Source of the DNA: Phialocephala subalpina
Taxonomy: Eukaryota > Ascomycota > Leotiomycetes > Helotiales > Mollisiaceae
Length of the DNA stretch: 64,000 nucleotides
Direction: 5' to 3'
NCBI GenBank assembly: GCA_900073065.1
Contig: FJOG01000009.1
Span: 1,194,267-1,258,266, forward strand
The notes under the pieces are model-generated. The model saw only the letters and a list, made by a program, of their open reading frames with translations. It was not told where the DNA came from and searched no databases. Position numbers and translations under genes: made by a program. This document shows, in pieces, positions 36,436 through 47,309 of the stretch (the first letter of the stretch is position 1; each line of letters starts with the position of its first letter).

Positions 36436-36939
36436 CTTCGAAATACTATCAACACCACAAAACTTGGCTTCTGAACCCATCCTGAACAATACTCTACCAC
36501 AGCAGCTCAAATGCCAGACCTCAAGGAAGTGAGGAGGAACAGAAGCCTATTCATCAATCATCAAGTTCAAATTGACCGTGATCCAAACTACATAGGGAGT
36601 GGCAACCATACTGCACTGCAAAGCTGCATGCATCTCAAACCATCTGCTTTCTTTCCTCCTCTCAACATCCTCACCACATTACCAACTTCGAAATACTATC
36701 AACACCACAAAACTTGGCTTCTGAACCCATCCTGAACAATACTCTACCACAGCAGCTCAAATGCCAGACCTCAAGGAAGTGAGGAGGAACAGAAGCCTAT
36801 TCATCAATCATCAAGTTCAAATTGACCGTGATCCAAACTACATAGGGAGTGGCAACCATACTGCACTGCAAAGCTGCATGCATCTCAAACCATCTGCTTT
36901 CTTTCCTCCTCTCAACATCCTCACCACATTACCAACTTC
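36436..36939. repeat. Perfect 250-bp tandem duplication
   Basis: Bases 36436-36685 are repeated at 36686-36935 with no difference that I can see by eye, and the match continues 4 bases further before diverging at 36940. The unit begins CTTCGAAATACTATCAACAC and ends ..CACATTACCAA. The right edge falls inside the last exon of the sugar transporter. Confidence 0.95.
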
Positions 36940-38556
36940 AAGAGGCTTTTGCGAGGTTTCAGGAAAGAGGAATAGGACGTGGAGGAACATGGCAGCGCAG
37001 AAAATACCGAATACGATGTAGACTTTCCAGCGGATGTTGGCGAATGCAGGGGGGACAAAGTAGGCGAGTGCGAAGTTGAAGATCCAGTTTGCGGAGGTGG
37101 AGAGGGCTACGGCTTTGCCGCGGACGCGGAGGGGGTAGAGCTCTGGTGGATAGATCCAGGAGACGGGTCTGTGGTCTTGTTAGTATTGTGGAGAGTTTTT
37201 GGATGGGAGGGAGTGCTTTGCTTACCCCCAAGTTGGAGCGTATGAGGCGACGAAGAGATACGTGCAGGCGATGACCGCCTTCGCGGGAGCACCAGTGATA
37301 CTGATAGATTCGGCGGCTGAAGGGAATTGGTTCTTATATGGAACCTTGCCGTAAGAAGCTAGGAGACCAGCATTGATGAACAGCCACATCATCATCAGGA
37401 ATGCTCCAATCAACATAGTTGGACGACGACCCCATCGATCAACGAAAAGAAGAGCTGGAATCGTCATCACAACATTAATGATGAACTGAATCGAAGATGG
37501 AAGCAAGACATTGGATCCAAGGCCAGCCATGGTAAAGATGTAAGTGATGTAATACATCATAACGTTCATACCAGTAAGTTGAGACCAGATCTGGGTGAAG
37601 ACACCAATGTGGGTTCGGTTGATCATCTTTGGGGAGAGGAGCTCGAAGTAGGTGACGTCTGAGTTGGCACGTTCGAATTCGACGACTTCTCGGATCTCGG
37701 ACATCTCCTTGGCTACGAAGGGGGAATTGGGGTCGCCCTTCGCGTGAACGAGTGCGAGGACTTGGACGGCTTCTTCCCAGCGGTCTTTGCGAGCTAGCCA
37801 TCTGGGCGATTCTGGAAGGAACGTCATCGCACCGAAGAGGAAGATGGCAGGGACCATTTGAAGACCCCATGGTACACGGAAGGCACCGGTTCCATTGATG
37901 AAAGAGCAGCCATACGAGATATAGAACCTATCCGAAGTCAGTAATCAGTTACATGCTGACAATGTTCCAGAAGTGCTGGGGCAGTCAAGAACTTCGAGAA
38001 ACATGAAACTTACATGATCAAGATACCCCAAGTGATAGCCCATTGCTGGCAACCGACAAGACGACCACGCTTGGATGGGGGTGCGATCTCGGTGATGTAA
38101 ACAGGAACTTGAGCAGAGCAGATACCGACGGAGAAACCGTTGATGATACGGCCGACGATGAGCATAGGAATGTTCTGGGAAGCGCAGACGATGATTGATC
38201 CAATGCACCAGATGACTGATCCTATTTGAATGGACTTTTTCCGTCCAAACATATCTGAGAGGTATCCAGAGATCAAAGCTCCGAGCCAGGATCCACCTGG
38301 CATGGCAGCAGTGATACCACCTGTCTCGCGTATTAGTTATTTTTCTCTAATTCAAAGCAAATAGCCTACCTTGAACATCAGCTTTTGGACCAGAACATTG
38401 TCCGTCAGTATCGAGATACTGAGGACCTTGGTTGAAGTAGCAGAGGTAGGCCTTGGTGGAGATGATAGCAGACATAGAACTGATATCAAAACCAAACAAC
38501 GCACCCCCGACGACGGCCACTGCCGCAATCACATAGACGTTCCCAACTGTGTACAT
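36838..38556 (-). CDS. MFS sugar transporter, high-affinity hexose type, altered C-terminus
   Basis: Four exons (38556-38370, 38320-38014, 37927-37226, 37168-36838) encode about 508 residues with 12 expected membrane segments. Signatures include GGALFGFDISSMSA, GRKKSIQIGSVIWCIG, GRIINGFSVGICSAQVPVYI, PESPRWLARKDRW, TGMNVMMYYITYIF, VDRWGRRPTMLIGA, PVSWIYPPELYPLRVRGKA and FPETSQKPLE. The GFDISSMSA start resembles Hgt1-type proton-coupled glucose transporters. The usual cytoplasmic tail after PETS..LEE-V is missing. Right after KPLE the frame enters the 250-bp tandem duplication and reads about 36 unrelated residues to a TAG at 36840. The membrane core is intact, so transport may survive, but tail-based regulation may not. 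An alternative is an unrecognised intron with a GTAATG donor. Confidence 0.85.
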
Positions 38557-40788
38557 CTTAAAGGTTGATCAACAGCCCAAGAGAAGAGTAGGAGACCGCA
38601 ACGAGTTGTAAGAAAACAGTCCCTCGACTGCGGGGTCTTTCTGGGGATTTATATCAAGCAAGGAGGTACCACAGTGGGCCGATAAATTATTTGACGTGAA
38701 CATGGATTGTCTCCAAGTATCAGTCACGAGAAGCAACATCCAGGTTCAGGCCCACCCGCGTTGAACGGCTACACGGAACCCCCATGCGTTGGAAGAGCAG
38801 ATCCGCACCACGAAGGAACCAAGATTTCTCACTCCCAGCTACTATTGGCGACTCGTGAACCCAGGGAACAGGAGCGCTTCCCATTTCCTCGAAACCAAGT
38901 TGGCTCGTTGAGCGGCAACAGGCGGCACAGCAAGTTTAGGACTGTCGATCGCTGAGGGCATTCGCAGATATGGTGCGAGGTGCTGTATGTCAAAAGTCAG
39001 GGGCCCCTCGGGGTAACTATGAGAATTCAGGGATGATGGCGTGGCTATTGATGACCGACTGCGAGTGGAACAGTCTCCTTGGCCAGCATCGGAAGTTGCT
39101 CCAGCACTAAAAGTTTAGAGCTCACACCATCATGAGATTTTGGATACGATTGTCTTTGTCAGAATGAAAAGTGGACTTAGCGAAACAACCGTCTGACAGA
39201 TGGATCCGTGGAGACTGGAGTTTGGAGATCTCATGGTACCTGTGAGACGCGATGAAGCGCTCTCTGCACAGAAAACTGTAGAAAAACAACAGGAAAAGAT
39301 GCCAGCCTTCTCTCAACTGAGACAAAGTCAGCGTCATGCTTCGGAGCAATCTCTCGATCATGATCTCCCCATGCTCTTGGCCATATATAAAAATGACGAT
39401 GGAGGCTTGCTGGGGGGGTTACACGAGACGCCCAATACGCCACTCCCACACGCCTTAGCCGTCCCCAGACAAACCTAGACCAGGGTGTTTGGTCAAGGAC
39501 CCAAACAGTTTCCCAACTCGTGGTTTTCAGCTAGATGCAACCCGGGACGAAGAGGCTTCTGATGTTGTTCTCGGCCCTCTCGAACACGCAAAAATTATTC
39601 CGTTCGGTTGTGACGGCTCACGATGTGTCCAACGAAGACTGGAGTTGCTGGAGAGGTTGGTTTGGTTGGAGTCGAGGAGGCCTTCTCCGTGATAATGCCT
39701 ACCGAGCATCTCCACGCGGGGCCTTGGCAACTGTTCGGAGCCTCCGCTGTGGGGAGAGCCTTGGGGTTGGGAACTTGGGAACTTGGAAACGAACAACTCG
39801 GAAGCCCCAAAACTCCAGCGGCTCCTCTCCTCCAGCCTCAACATCTGCACAGCAGCGAGTCTAAGATTTCTGTCAACAAAATCTTGTCTGAGGATTGTCC
39901 GCATGATTGCTGAAAAGCGTCAAGAGTGCCACATCCTCTGTTCTTGCAGGACGCAGTTGCAGTCCGCACCGGAAATGGGGTAGCGGTAAGCATGTCAAAG
40001 TCCATCCCCAGAGCTTGACACACTCCACGTCAATTTTGAGGATGATCAGCGCATTTTAGAATTCGGACCGTTTGTGGCGCTCGAGTAACGTTGCAGATCG
40101 ACTCTGGATTCCTGAGTATGGGAAGCTATTGGCGTGGAAGACTGCATTCGAAGTTTTATGCTTGGGTGGAGGAAGTTGTGCATTTCGAAAGGCGCCATCT
40201 CGAAGTGAGGAATGAAAATTGGAGCTAAGGTTACTGTAGCACGTGACCGCGGGGACTCCACGATGAGCGTTCCTTGAACGACGCGTTGGATTCTGTCGCC
40301 AGGAAAATATCTTTCCTTGCTCGACCCAGAATTTCTTTCCTTGAATCTCTCTTGCTCTGTTGAACATTCTCACGATGTTCTCGTGCTTGTCTTTGCACGA
40401 TGCATCTCCCCATAAATGGTGTCAGCAATTGACGACAATTCGCCAAAACGCTATCATACCAATGATTGCATCGTGTGGTACCTTCGTCACTTCCTCAACT
40501 CGAGATGTACAGAAGCTCGTGGGAGATTCATCTCGAGATGCTCGCGCGATATGATCTAGATCACGCATCTCACCTCAGGTAGGATTCTCGAACCGCTGTC
40601 GCTGCGCCTCAGATAAGCTTTGGCCTCAGTTGGGAGTCGTCGGTTTCATAGTCTGTCGCGACTTCGTTGATTGTCAACATTCACAACTTCTCTTTGTGAA
40701 TCATTTCTCTTTCTACTTGCAGACTAATAAATCTCTCCTCTACTCTGCCATTCTTCCAGCTTACTCGCACAAGCACCATCTGCCCAAG
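38557..40788. other. Divergent intergenic region, transporter / DUF7053
   Basis: 2.2 kb lie between divergent start codons and should hold both promoters. Overlapping open frames of up to 125 codons around 39.5-39.9 kb have no recognisable similarity and look like chance. Confidence 0.5.
38630..38646 (+). promoter_or_regulatory. Paired CreA-type motifs upstream of sugar transporter
   Basis: GCGGGG (38630-38635) and CTGGGG (38641-38646) both match the SYGGRG consensus of the carbon catabolite repressor CreA/CRE1. They lie about 75-90 bp upstream of the transporter ATG, 5 bases apart. Closely paired sites are the arrangement usually linked to function. The motif is short and common, so the support is the spacing and position only. 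Confidence 0.4.
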
Positions 40789-41626
40789 ATGTCTTGTAAG
40801 CTCATACCCCTCCTTCTGGTCGATACTGCTAATAGACCCAACACAGTCCTCAACGCCTCCACAGAAGTAAAAACAACTACAATCCTCAAACCCCACATCA
40901 CGAAAACCCAACTCCTCGCCCTCCTCCACAACCCCTCCGCCATGCTCTCCCTAAACCCCATAATAAAATCACACACTGCCCTCCCCGCATCCTCCTCAAC
41001 CGTCTTCTTCTCCAGAGTCGCTCCCGAAAATAAACCCCCAGCCACCGGTCCCGAAGTCACAATCCCCGTCTACGCCATCGTAGAATCCAGTACTCCAGAA
41101 ACCGCTGAAGGAGGAGGAACCTGGCGCGGCGGCTGGGCAAAGAAATTCATACCCGAAGAGATTCATTATGAGACAAGTATGCAGCCTACTTCCGATGGAA
41201 TGGTTACGATAACACATGCGCCCAGTATGTATAAATCCCGCCCTGAATCTACCAACTCGTAGGGAGTCGAGCTCTTCGCGAGCTCGGCTCCTCGACTCCT
41301 AAGCATCCTTTGAAACACCATGCTAACTTCTTGTAGTGGGAGTTCATTCTGTTACAAAGTGGAAGGTTAAGGATCGGAAGGAGGGGGAAGGATTGGTGTT
41401 GGAGAAGACGGGGAAGGTTACTAGTAATAGGATGTTGATGGGGTTTATTAAGACAACTATTCAAGGAAGCTATGAGAAGTTGGCCAACGATTTTGTGGTA
41501 GAGTTAGAGAGGATGGTTGAGGAAGAGAGGGTGAAGAAGGAAGAGGCGAAGCAGGAGGAAGTCAAAGAGGAGAAGGTGCCAGTGAATGTGGAGGGAAATG
41601 AGGTAAAGGTTGAGGCAGTCGCTTAA
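40789..41626 (+). CDS. DUF7053-type fungal protein
   Basis: Three exons are proposed: 40789-40795 (7 nt), 40847-41224, 41337-41626. Phases agree and give about 224 residues. The 7-nt first exon is inferred because splicing at GTAAGC (40796) to CAG (40846), with a CTAAT branch site, gives MSFLNASTEVKTTTILKPH, which fits a domain start. An unspliced reading from the same ATG stays open and cannot be excluded. The core ILKPHITKTQLLALLHNPSA, LNPIIKSH, then YAIVESSTP, EIHYETSMQPTSDGM and VTSNRMLMGFIKTTIQGSYEKL resembles the fungal DUF7053 fold, possibly a START-like lipid-binding domain (inference). The C-terminus is a charged Glu/Lys tail. The role is unknown. Confidence 0.75.
41263..41299. other. 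Stem-loop in DUF7053 intron 2
   Basis: GGAGTCGAG and CTCGACTCC form a perfect 9-bp stem. A GAGCTC..GAGCTC pair sits inside the loop. It lies entirely within the 112-nt intron 41225-41336. Confidence 0.6.
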
Positions 41627-42789
41627 CGGGAAAGAAGTACCATATGGCTGGCGTTGCTCGGCGCTTCGGTGTGGTCTTTGGATTCGGTATAAGAATACGA
41701 TGGGTATCATAGAAGAGAAATGAATAGATTTGCATGAAGACTAGAAGTCTAGATATTACAACAACTCGCGATGGATTGCGTTCCGCAGCTTCTCACTTTG
41801 AATTATGTTGCCTTCAATCTAATTTTCGATCAATTTGACAATACTCCTCTATCCTCTCTAACTATCTTACGGCGTGCAATTCCAGCTTAAAAATACTGTC
41901 TTCTACTTCAATCAAATTCTGCCTGTTCGATTTCAAGAAGTAGATTGCCGCGTTTTGAGCCAGAGTACCCGTACCAGAACATTGTTCGTGCAAACTTTCT
42001 CTCCACGTTCGCAGTCATAGTCAACTCACAGCGACAGAACCACAGCGACAGAACTCTTTCCTCAATCTCACACCCCTATTGCCTAATAAGAGCAGAGTTT
42101 CTCCTTGCCCCGGCTTCAACCCCTATACTTGCAATCTTCAACCACCCCAATAATTCTAAAAGCTACGATTACTCGTGGACTTGAATTCCGTTTCATCCCT
42201 ACACATGCATTAGAAGCGGCTTTAAGGAGTAGATGAGTTGAGCTCTCGATGTCCTCGCAAGCTGGAGGCATTCAGACAGAAGATGAAACTTCCAAAGAGA
42301 GCTTAGAATCAAGGTCGGAGGACATGTACCAGCTGGAAAGTTTACCGCAGAGAGAGCATCTAAGATGTTGTAGCCATGCGAAGTGTGGTACAAGCTTGCT
42401 TCCACCGTTCTGATCGCCGTCGTTTCCGTTTTCATATTTTCGCACCTCTTACGTTGAACCCTCCTTTAGCGCCGAGCTGCCAGCATACTTGTTGGTGGGG
42501 TACCCCACATGAACGCGATATCGGGGACGTTGCTTGCTCTGAAGCAGACCGTCAACAAGCATCCCGATTGCAAAAGCCTCTTCTCGTTTACCTCGTGCAG
42601 CGTTCAAGGGCATTGAAATTTTAAAGTGAGAATCTCAAAGACGAAGAGAAGTAAATGAGAAGCAAATGAGCGTGCTTAAAGCTTCTCACCGAGCTTTGTG
42701 TTCGTCAGAGATATCACTTTCAGGGGCAAAGTTCCTAAGCGAGAAATCCTTTCTTCGGTCTTAAAAATTGTCAGAAAAGACAAAAGAAA

Positions 42790-42819
42790 CTCCGATACCC
42801 AACACGAGGGGTATCGGAG
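42790..42819. other. Perfect 11-bp stem-loop
   Basis: CTCCGATACCC, an 8-base loop, then GGGTATCGGAG. It is not followed by a gene end that I can identify, so a terminator role is not supported. Confidence 0.65.
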
Positions 42820-42896
42820 AAGGAACCCCAGGCCGCGGATCGGCCATAGGGGGTTTGCCTTCTTTTCATTGTTAATTGTTGTCGAAGACAAAGGAA

Positions 42897-42925
42897 ATAG
42901 ATTGGTAGATTGGTAGATTGGTAGG
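42897..42925. repeat. AGATTGGT octamer tandem repeat
   Basis: Three or more copies of an 8-base unit (AGATTGGT) in tandem, about 100 bases left of the run of N. Confidence 0.8.
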
Positions 42926-43029
42926 GGAGGGTGGATGGGTCGAAGCTCGCAGCTTCAAGCTCTCGAGGAATGGTTTCTGATGTTTGATCTCGAGATGTGG
43001 GAGGTACTTCAAGTTGGGGCTGTGCCGTC

Positions 43030-43523
43030 NNNNNNNNNNNNNNNNNNNNNNNNNNNNNNNNNNNNNNNNNNNNNNNNNNNNNNNNNNNNNNNNNNNNNNN
43101 NNNNNNNNNNNNNNNNNNNNNNNNNNNNNNNNNNNNNNNNNNNNNNNNNNNNNNNNNNNNNNNNNNNNNNNNNNNNNNNNNNNNNNNNNNNNNNNNNNNN
43201 NNNNNNNNNNNNNNNNNNNNNNNNNNNNNNNNNNNNNNNNNNNNNNNNNNNNNNNNNNNNNNNNNNNNNNNNNNNNNNNNNNNNNNNNNNNNNNNNNNNN
43301 NNNNNNNNNNNNNNNNNNNNNNNNNNNNNNNNNNNNNNNNNNNNNNNNNNNNNNNNNNNNNNNNNNNNNNNNNNNNNNNNNNNNNNNNNNNNNNNNNNNN
43401 NNNNNNNNNNNNNNNNNNNNNNNNNNNNNNNNNNNNNNNNNNNNNNNNNNNNNNNNNNNNNNNNNNNNNNNNNNNNNNNNNNNNNNNNNNNNNNNNNNNN
43501 NNNNNNNNNNNNNNNNNNNNNNN
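43030..43523. other. Assembly gap (494 N)
   Basis: A run of undetermined bases. Nothing can be said of its content, and any open frame crossing it is artificial. Confidence 1.
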
Positions 43524-43998
43524 TTCCCAATCACTCCACCTCAATCACGTCCACAGTATGGGATTGTTTACAATCCTTCTCTGACGCAAGCTTCGTCTCT
43601 ACCTAGGTACTCAATGTCCAAACTTTGCTTTGCTCATTATGATAGCCGATAATGATCTCGTTGCTATATTCCCTCTTTCGTACTGCCAAGTCATGAACAT
43701 TCTTTAAAAATTCTTGTTCCACGTCAAGCTGTCTCTCTGAGCTGAGTATTTCTCGTCTTCTTCGACACTATTATAAGCTATCAAAAGCAACAGGTCTCAA
43801 TATCAATAGTATCAAAAGTCCAGCAGTATCAAGGACATGCATGTTTGGAAGAAGCTCCCTTAAGTCCAAGCTACCGTGCAATGCAAATTCATATTCAAAA
43901 ATTTCAACGCCCTACGAATTCTGGCATAATCTCGTGTATCAAATATGGCTGCATCTAATGAACGTGTGTCTTGAACCCTAAAGCCAGCGGTTAAAGTT
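43524..43998. other. Unassigned DNA right of the gap
   Basis: No coding or repeat feature I can support. It lies downstream of the MFS pseudogene. Confidence 0.4.
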
Positions 43999-46395
43999 TT
44001 ACCTGACCCGAGCACTGACTGGACCAACGCTGTCTGTTACTGAAGTCCTGTCGTCTCTCCCTCCATCTCGCGAATTCAAAGTTCTCTCACCCCGTAAGCC
44101 AACATCAACTGCAACTTTACCTAGTCCATTGCCATCAACAGATCTCGAAATCGGCTCATTTTCCGAGCTGTCTTCCTTCCCATCTCCAGACAGCCTATTT
44201 CCCTTCTGATGTTGGAGGTACGCAAGTCCAAGTGCAGTCAAAGCCATAAGGTAAAGCAATCCAGCAGCTGTGTAATTTCCAGATACTATTGCTGGTTGAT
44301 CCACAGTTTGGAAAACTACCAATGGTCTGCCATCAACAAGTATTAGCAACGAGCGCCAAAGGTTCAGGACGGAAGGGGACAATGACACATACGTAGTTGC
44401 CACAGAAGTACTCGCTCAAACCTTCAAGCCCACTAATGCGAAGGCTCTCGTAGCCGGATTTCCAGATCTATTCCATCAGCTCTTCAGTCTTTTCCTCAAT
44501 GATTTCACTTGTGAGTAGGGGGACACAAACAGCGTATCCTACGTCCAAGCCCAAAACATACTATTACTAGCTTAGCCCCAACCAGTCTAATAGTACAGAA
44601 ACCATCTAAACGCTTTGTGCGCTGGACATACTGGTGTAGCTCCCAGTATGACGCAGACGGCTCCGTTTACGACGCTTCCGAGGATGAGCATTGGCCATCG
44701 ACGGCCTTTGAGCCATGTGTCGCTTCTCCATGTCATAAAAAGTATCAAGACCACGACCGTAGCTTGGATTGGAGTTGTGTAATTATCTATTCGAAGACCG
44801 GCTTCTGAATTCTGGAATGACTGGAGAGTTCACGAACTGATTTGGGCTATTGTGTATGATCCCGGTTTGATCTTGTTCCATGCCTTAAACCAGAATACCA
44901 TAGAGTTTTAAGGGTTGATATACGACATTGTTGTAGCTGTAATGAACTTAGCAGCAGGACTTCGACAGAACCTATTACACGTACGCAGAGATCAACCAAA
45001 GAAGCCATATCTCGGGAGCCAGCAACCATCTTTTGACCAGGAAAATGCCAGTACTTGCTGGGCACAAGCGAGAATTCAGGGCCTCGAAGGTCCTGAAAGT
45101 TTAGCGAGACGCACTGAAGCCATAGAGTATCAAGGCCTGAAAGACGTTGGGACAATAGCGATGGAAGCCTGAAGGAACCAGCCACAAATGTTTCTTGCTT
45201 TCTCAGAAGGGGCATGGAGTTTGAAGACTTACCTGAGCATTTGTAAATGCTCCCTGATTCACTCTCCTTTCCTTTGGATTACGGTCTCTCGCCAACTCAA
45301 CGTCCTAACTCGTCAGACAACATCTCAGCTTTTCTTCAAGTATTGCAGAACTCACAGCTTCATTGAAAACATAACCCGGCTTCTGTCTTGCAGGTATGTC
45401 GAGAAAAAAGAACGTTTGAGGAATGATGACCGCAACGGATATTATGGCGTCCACAATGAAAAGCTGCTGTCTGTCAGTTTCTGATGTTTTGGGAAGGTAC
45501 GTTGAGGACCACTTGCCTATTGCCAACCAGCCAAATCGTGCTTGCCGTTAAGAGAGCCGGTATGGAGGTATGAACTGAACATAGGTCCAATTGCTGTTGC
45601 GCGGTTGATGATTGCAAGGCGCTGGATGGTGTTTTAGTGAGAGTCCAGAGATTAGAAAATGTAAACTTGTTGTCTTACTCGAGAGAGCTCTGCTTTCTGA
45701 TACCGGCCTCTACAAACAAACATAAACGACTGTTTGAAAATGTCATTTGATAAGCTTTGGAGGACGCTTCATACCCAGGCACTTACTCGCAGGATAGTGT
45801 CCAGTCTCAAACATGGCAACCAGAAATCTCGGAAGGTACATCTAGGCTGGCGTTTTCATGAAAGCTTGACCCAAGGTGCTACTAGAGTTAGACATCTGGG
45901 TCTCCAGACTTTCCAGAATCCATACCAGATAGTCCAGCAGATTTCCATGCCCCTGGAGGCACATCATCAGCACCGCTACAATTTCTCGAGAAGATCATGG
46001 TGACACATACGGGATGCAGAATTTTGAATTCGTCCTGGTAAACAAGAGATTGCATGGCCACAGGCATAGGATCTGAGATGAGAGTTAGCACGAACCTCAA
46101 GGCTGTCGCGATGTTCAAACTCACATTGGCTACACTGTAGGCTGTCTATACCAGGGAATGTCAGCAACAGTCTGTCTTGGGGTGAATGATGTTGAGACTC
46201 ACGGTGGCGTAGTTCAACTCGTTGCCGTACAGACTCAAGTCTTCCTTCATTCCAGACACGAAGGCTGTCTACAAATTTGATCTACGATTGCCAGCCCATG
46301 ACAAAAGCAGGTTTTCACACACCTACTTATTGATGTACTTGATGACTGTCCCAAGACATCCAAATGTCAAAAGTGTGGCATCTAGCTGCACGAGA
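43999..46395 (-). pseudogene. MFS anion:cation symporter-family transporter, broken
   Basis: Minus-strand fragments in order match the Liz1/Vht1/Dal5-type MFS family, with conserved short introns. Near 46390-46327: LDATLLTFGCLGTVIKYIN. At 46281-46203: a segment reading TAFVSGMKEDLSLYGNELNY. At 46145-46125: TAYSVAN. From 46072: ILCLWPCNLLFTRTNSKF. Near 45870-45790: LGQAFMKTPA then MYLPRFLVAMFETGHYPA. Near 45450-45380: LFIVDAIISVAVIIPQTFFF then DIPARQKPGYVFNEA. Near 44345-44230: VFQTVDQPAIVSGNYTAAGL. In-frame TAG codons interrupt at 46271-46269 and 45844-45842, both where Gln is expected, and exon joining around 45530-45450 does not work. The middle (44.4-45.2 kb) is badly decayed. It would have carried an organic anion or vitamin-type solute. 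Confidence 0.75.
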
Positions 46396-47300
46396 TTTAG
46401 CTAAAAATGTCCCATGAAGCGTGGGTAATCTTGACTTTGAAGAGTAGATGGCGTTCTTATGTTCTGGAATTAGCTTCACCCTTCAGCCCTTTAAAGTTGT
46501 AGCGTGCCTCCGGAGTCTTGTCCGTGTGTCGCAAAAGTAACTTCTCCATGTTCGATTCTTGGTAGACACATCGATGCCATTTTCGATGCACAATGGAGCC
46601 GCATGCTCAACACCTTTTCGAGCGACGTTATTTACCAGCTTTCCTAAAGCCATATTTTCTACGAAATCCGAGGAACGGTCACTGGCTGAACCTGATCATC
46701 AATTTCATTGGTGCTCTATCCAACTTTATACCACTTGGAGGCTCCCATCGTCACACTGGCCGAAGCCGCACCTCGTCCACCAATTGCACCTAGAGAAAGT
46801 TCGTGTTGTTTGTGCAATACTGCCCAGCATGGCATCATCAATAGATGGATGTCTACATCCGTCAACTCATGGGAACTCTGTCTGTGAAATCATGCGAATT
46901 CAAAGCTGCTAGCTGATTGTGACTTCCCCACAGTATTCGAGAGGACTGAGCCGAGTAGACGCAAGAAAAATGCAAATTTGCTGTTCATATGTATATCATA
47001 TCTTCCATATACATGAGCTTCTTGTTGAGTGCAGCATTTGATGTGCTCATGGCAGAGATTGTTCAGGGAATATAAGGTCCACTCTCAGTCTCGCTCAAAA
47101 ATGGGAGAAGTGACATTGAGCTGGCCTAATGGCAGAGAAAGCCTGCTGAATTCGATATGGAGTAGGGTGTACTACGCGATTACGATGCAAATAGGAATCT
47201 TGAGTTGCAAAGTTGCTTATCATCCATTCTTGCCAAGAATCACAACATTTGCTAAATGAAGCACGCAATCGTGAAGCATATTCAGTGTGGACGAAGCTCT
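46396..47300. other. Decayed, unassigned DNA between two pseudogenes
   Basis: No intact gene. On the minus strand about 46800-46560 reads with coding-like stretches (LGAIGGRGAASASVTMGAS; ENMALGKLVNNVARKGVEHA) broken by stops. I do not recognise the family, so it is left unassigned. Confidence 0.35.
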
Positions 47301-47309
47301 CCCACCAGC

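Larger units (their letters stand above)
41627..43029. other. Intergenic DNA left of the assembly gap
   Basis: No supported gene. It contains a perfect stem-loop (42790-42819) and a short octamer repeat (42897-42925), both just left of the unresolved bases. Confidence 0.5.

Noticed and set aside
36511..37021. Twin short open frames in the 250-bp repeat as a duplicated gene
   Set aside because: The frames are identical only because the DNA is duplicated. They have no similarity to proteins, and the second runs antisense into the transporter exon.
39527..39904. 125-codon frame between the transporter and the DUF7053 gene
   Set aside because: Four overlapping frames on both strands are open here and none resembles a protein family.
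40560..40610. tRNA-like T-arm (GGTTCGAGAATCC on the minus strand)
   Set aside because: The flanking bases do not form a T stem, acceptor stem or anticodon arm.
42771..43652. Long open frames spanning the run of N
   Set aside because: They exist only because undetermined bases contain no stops.
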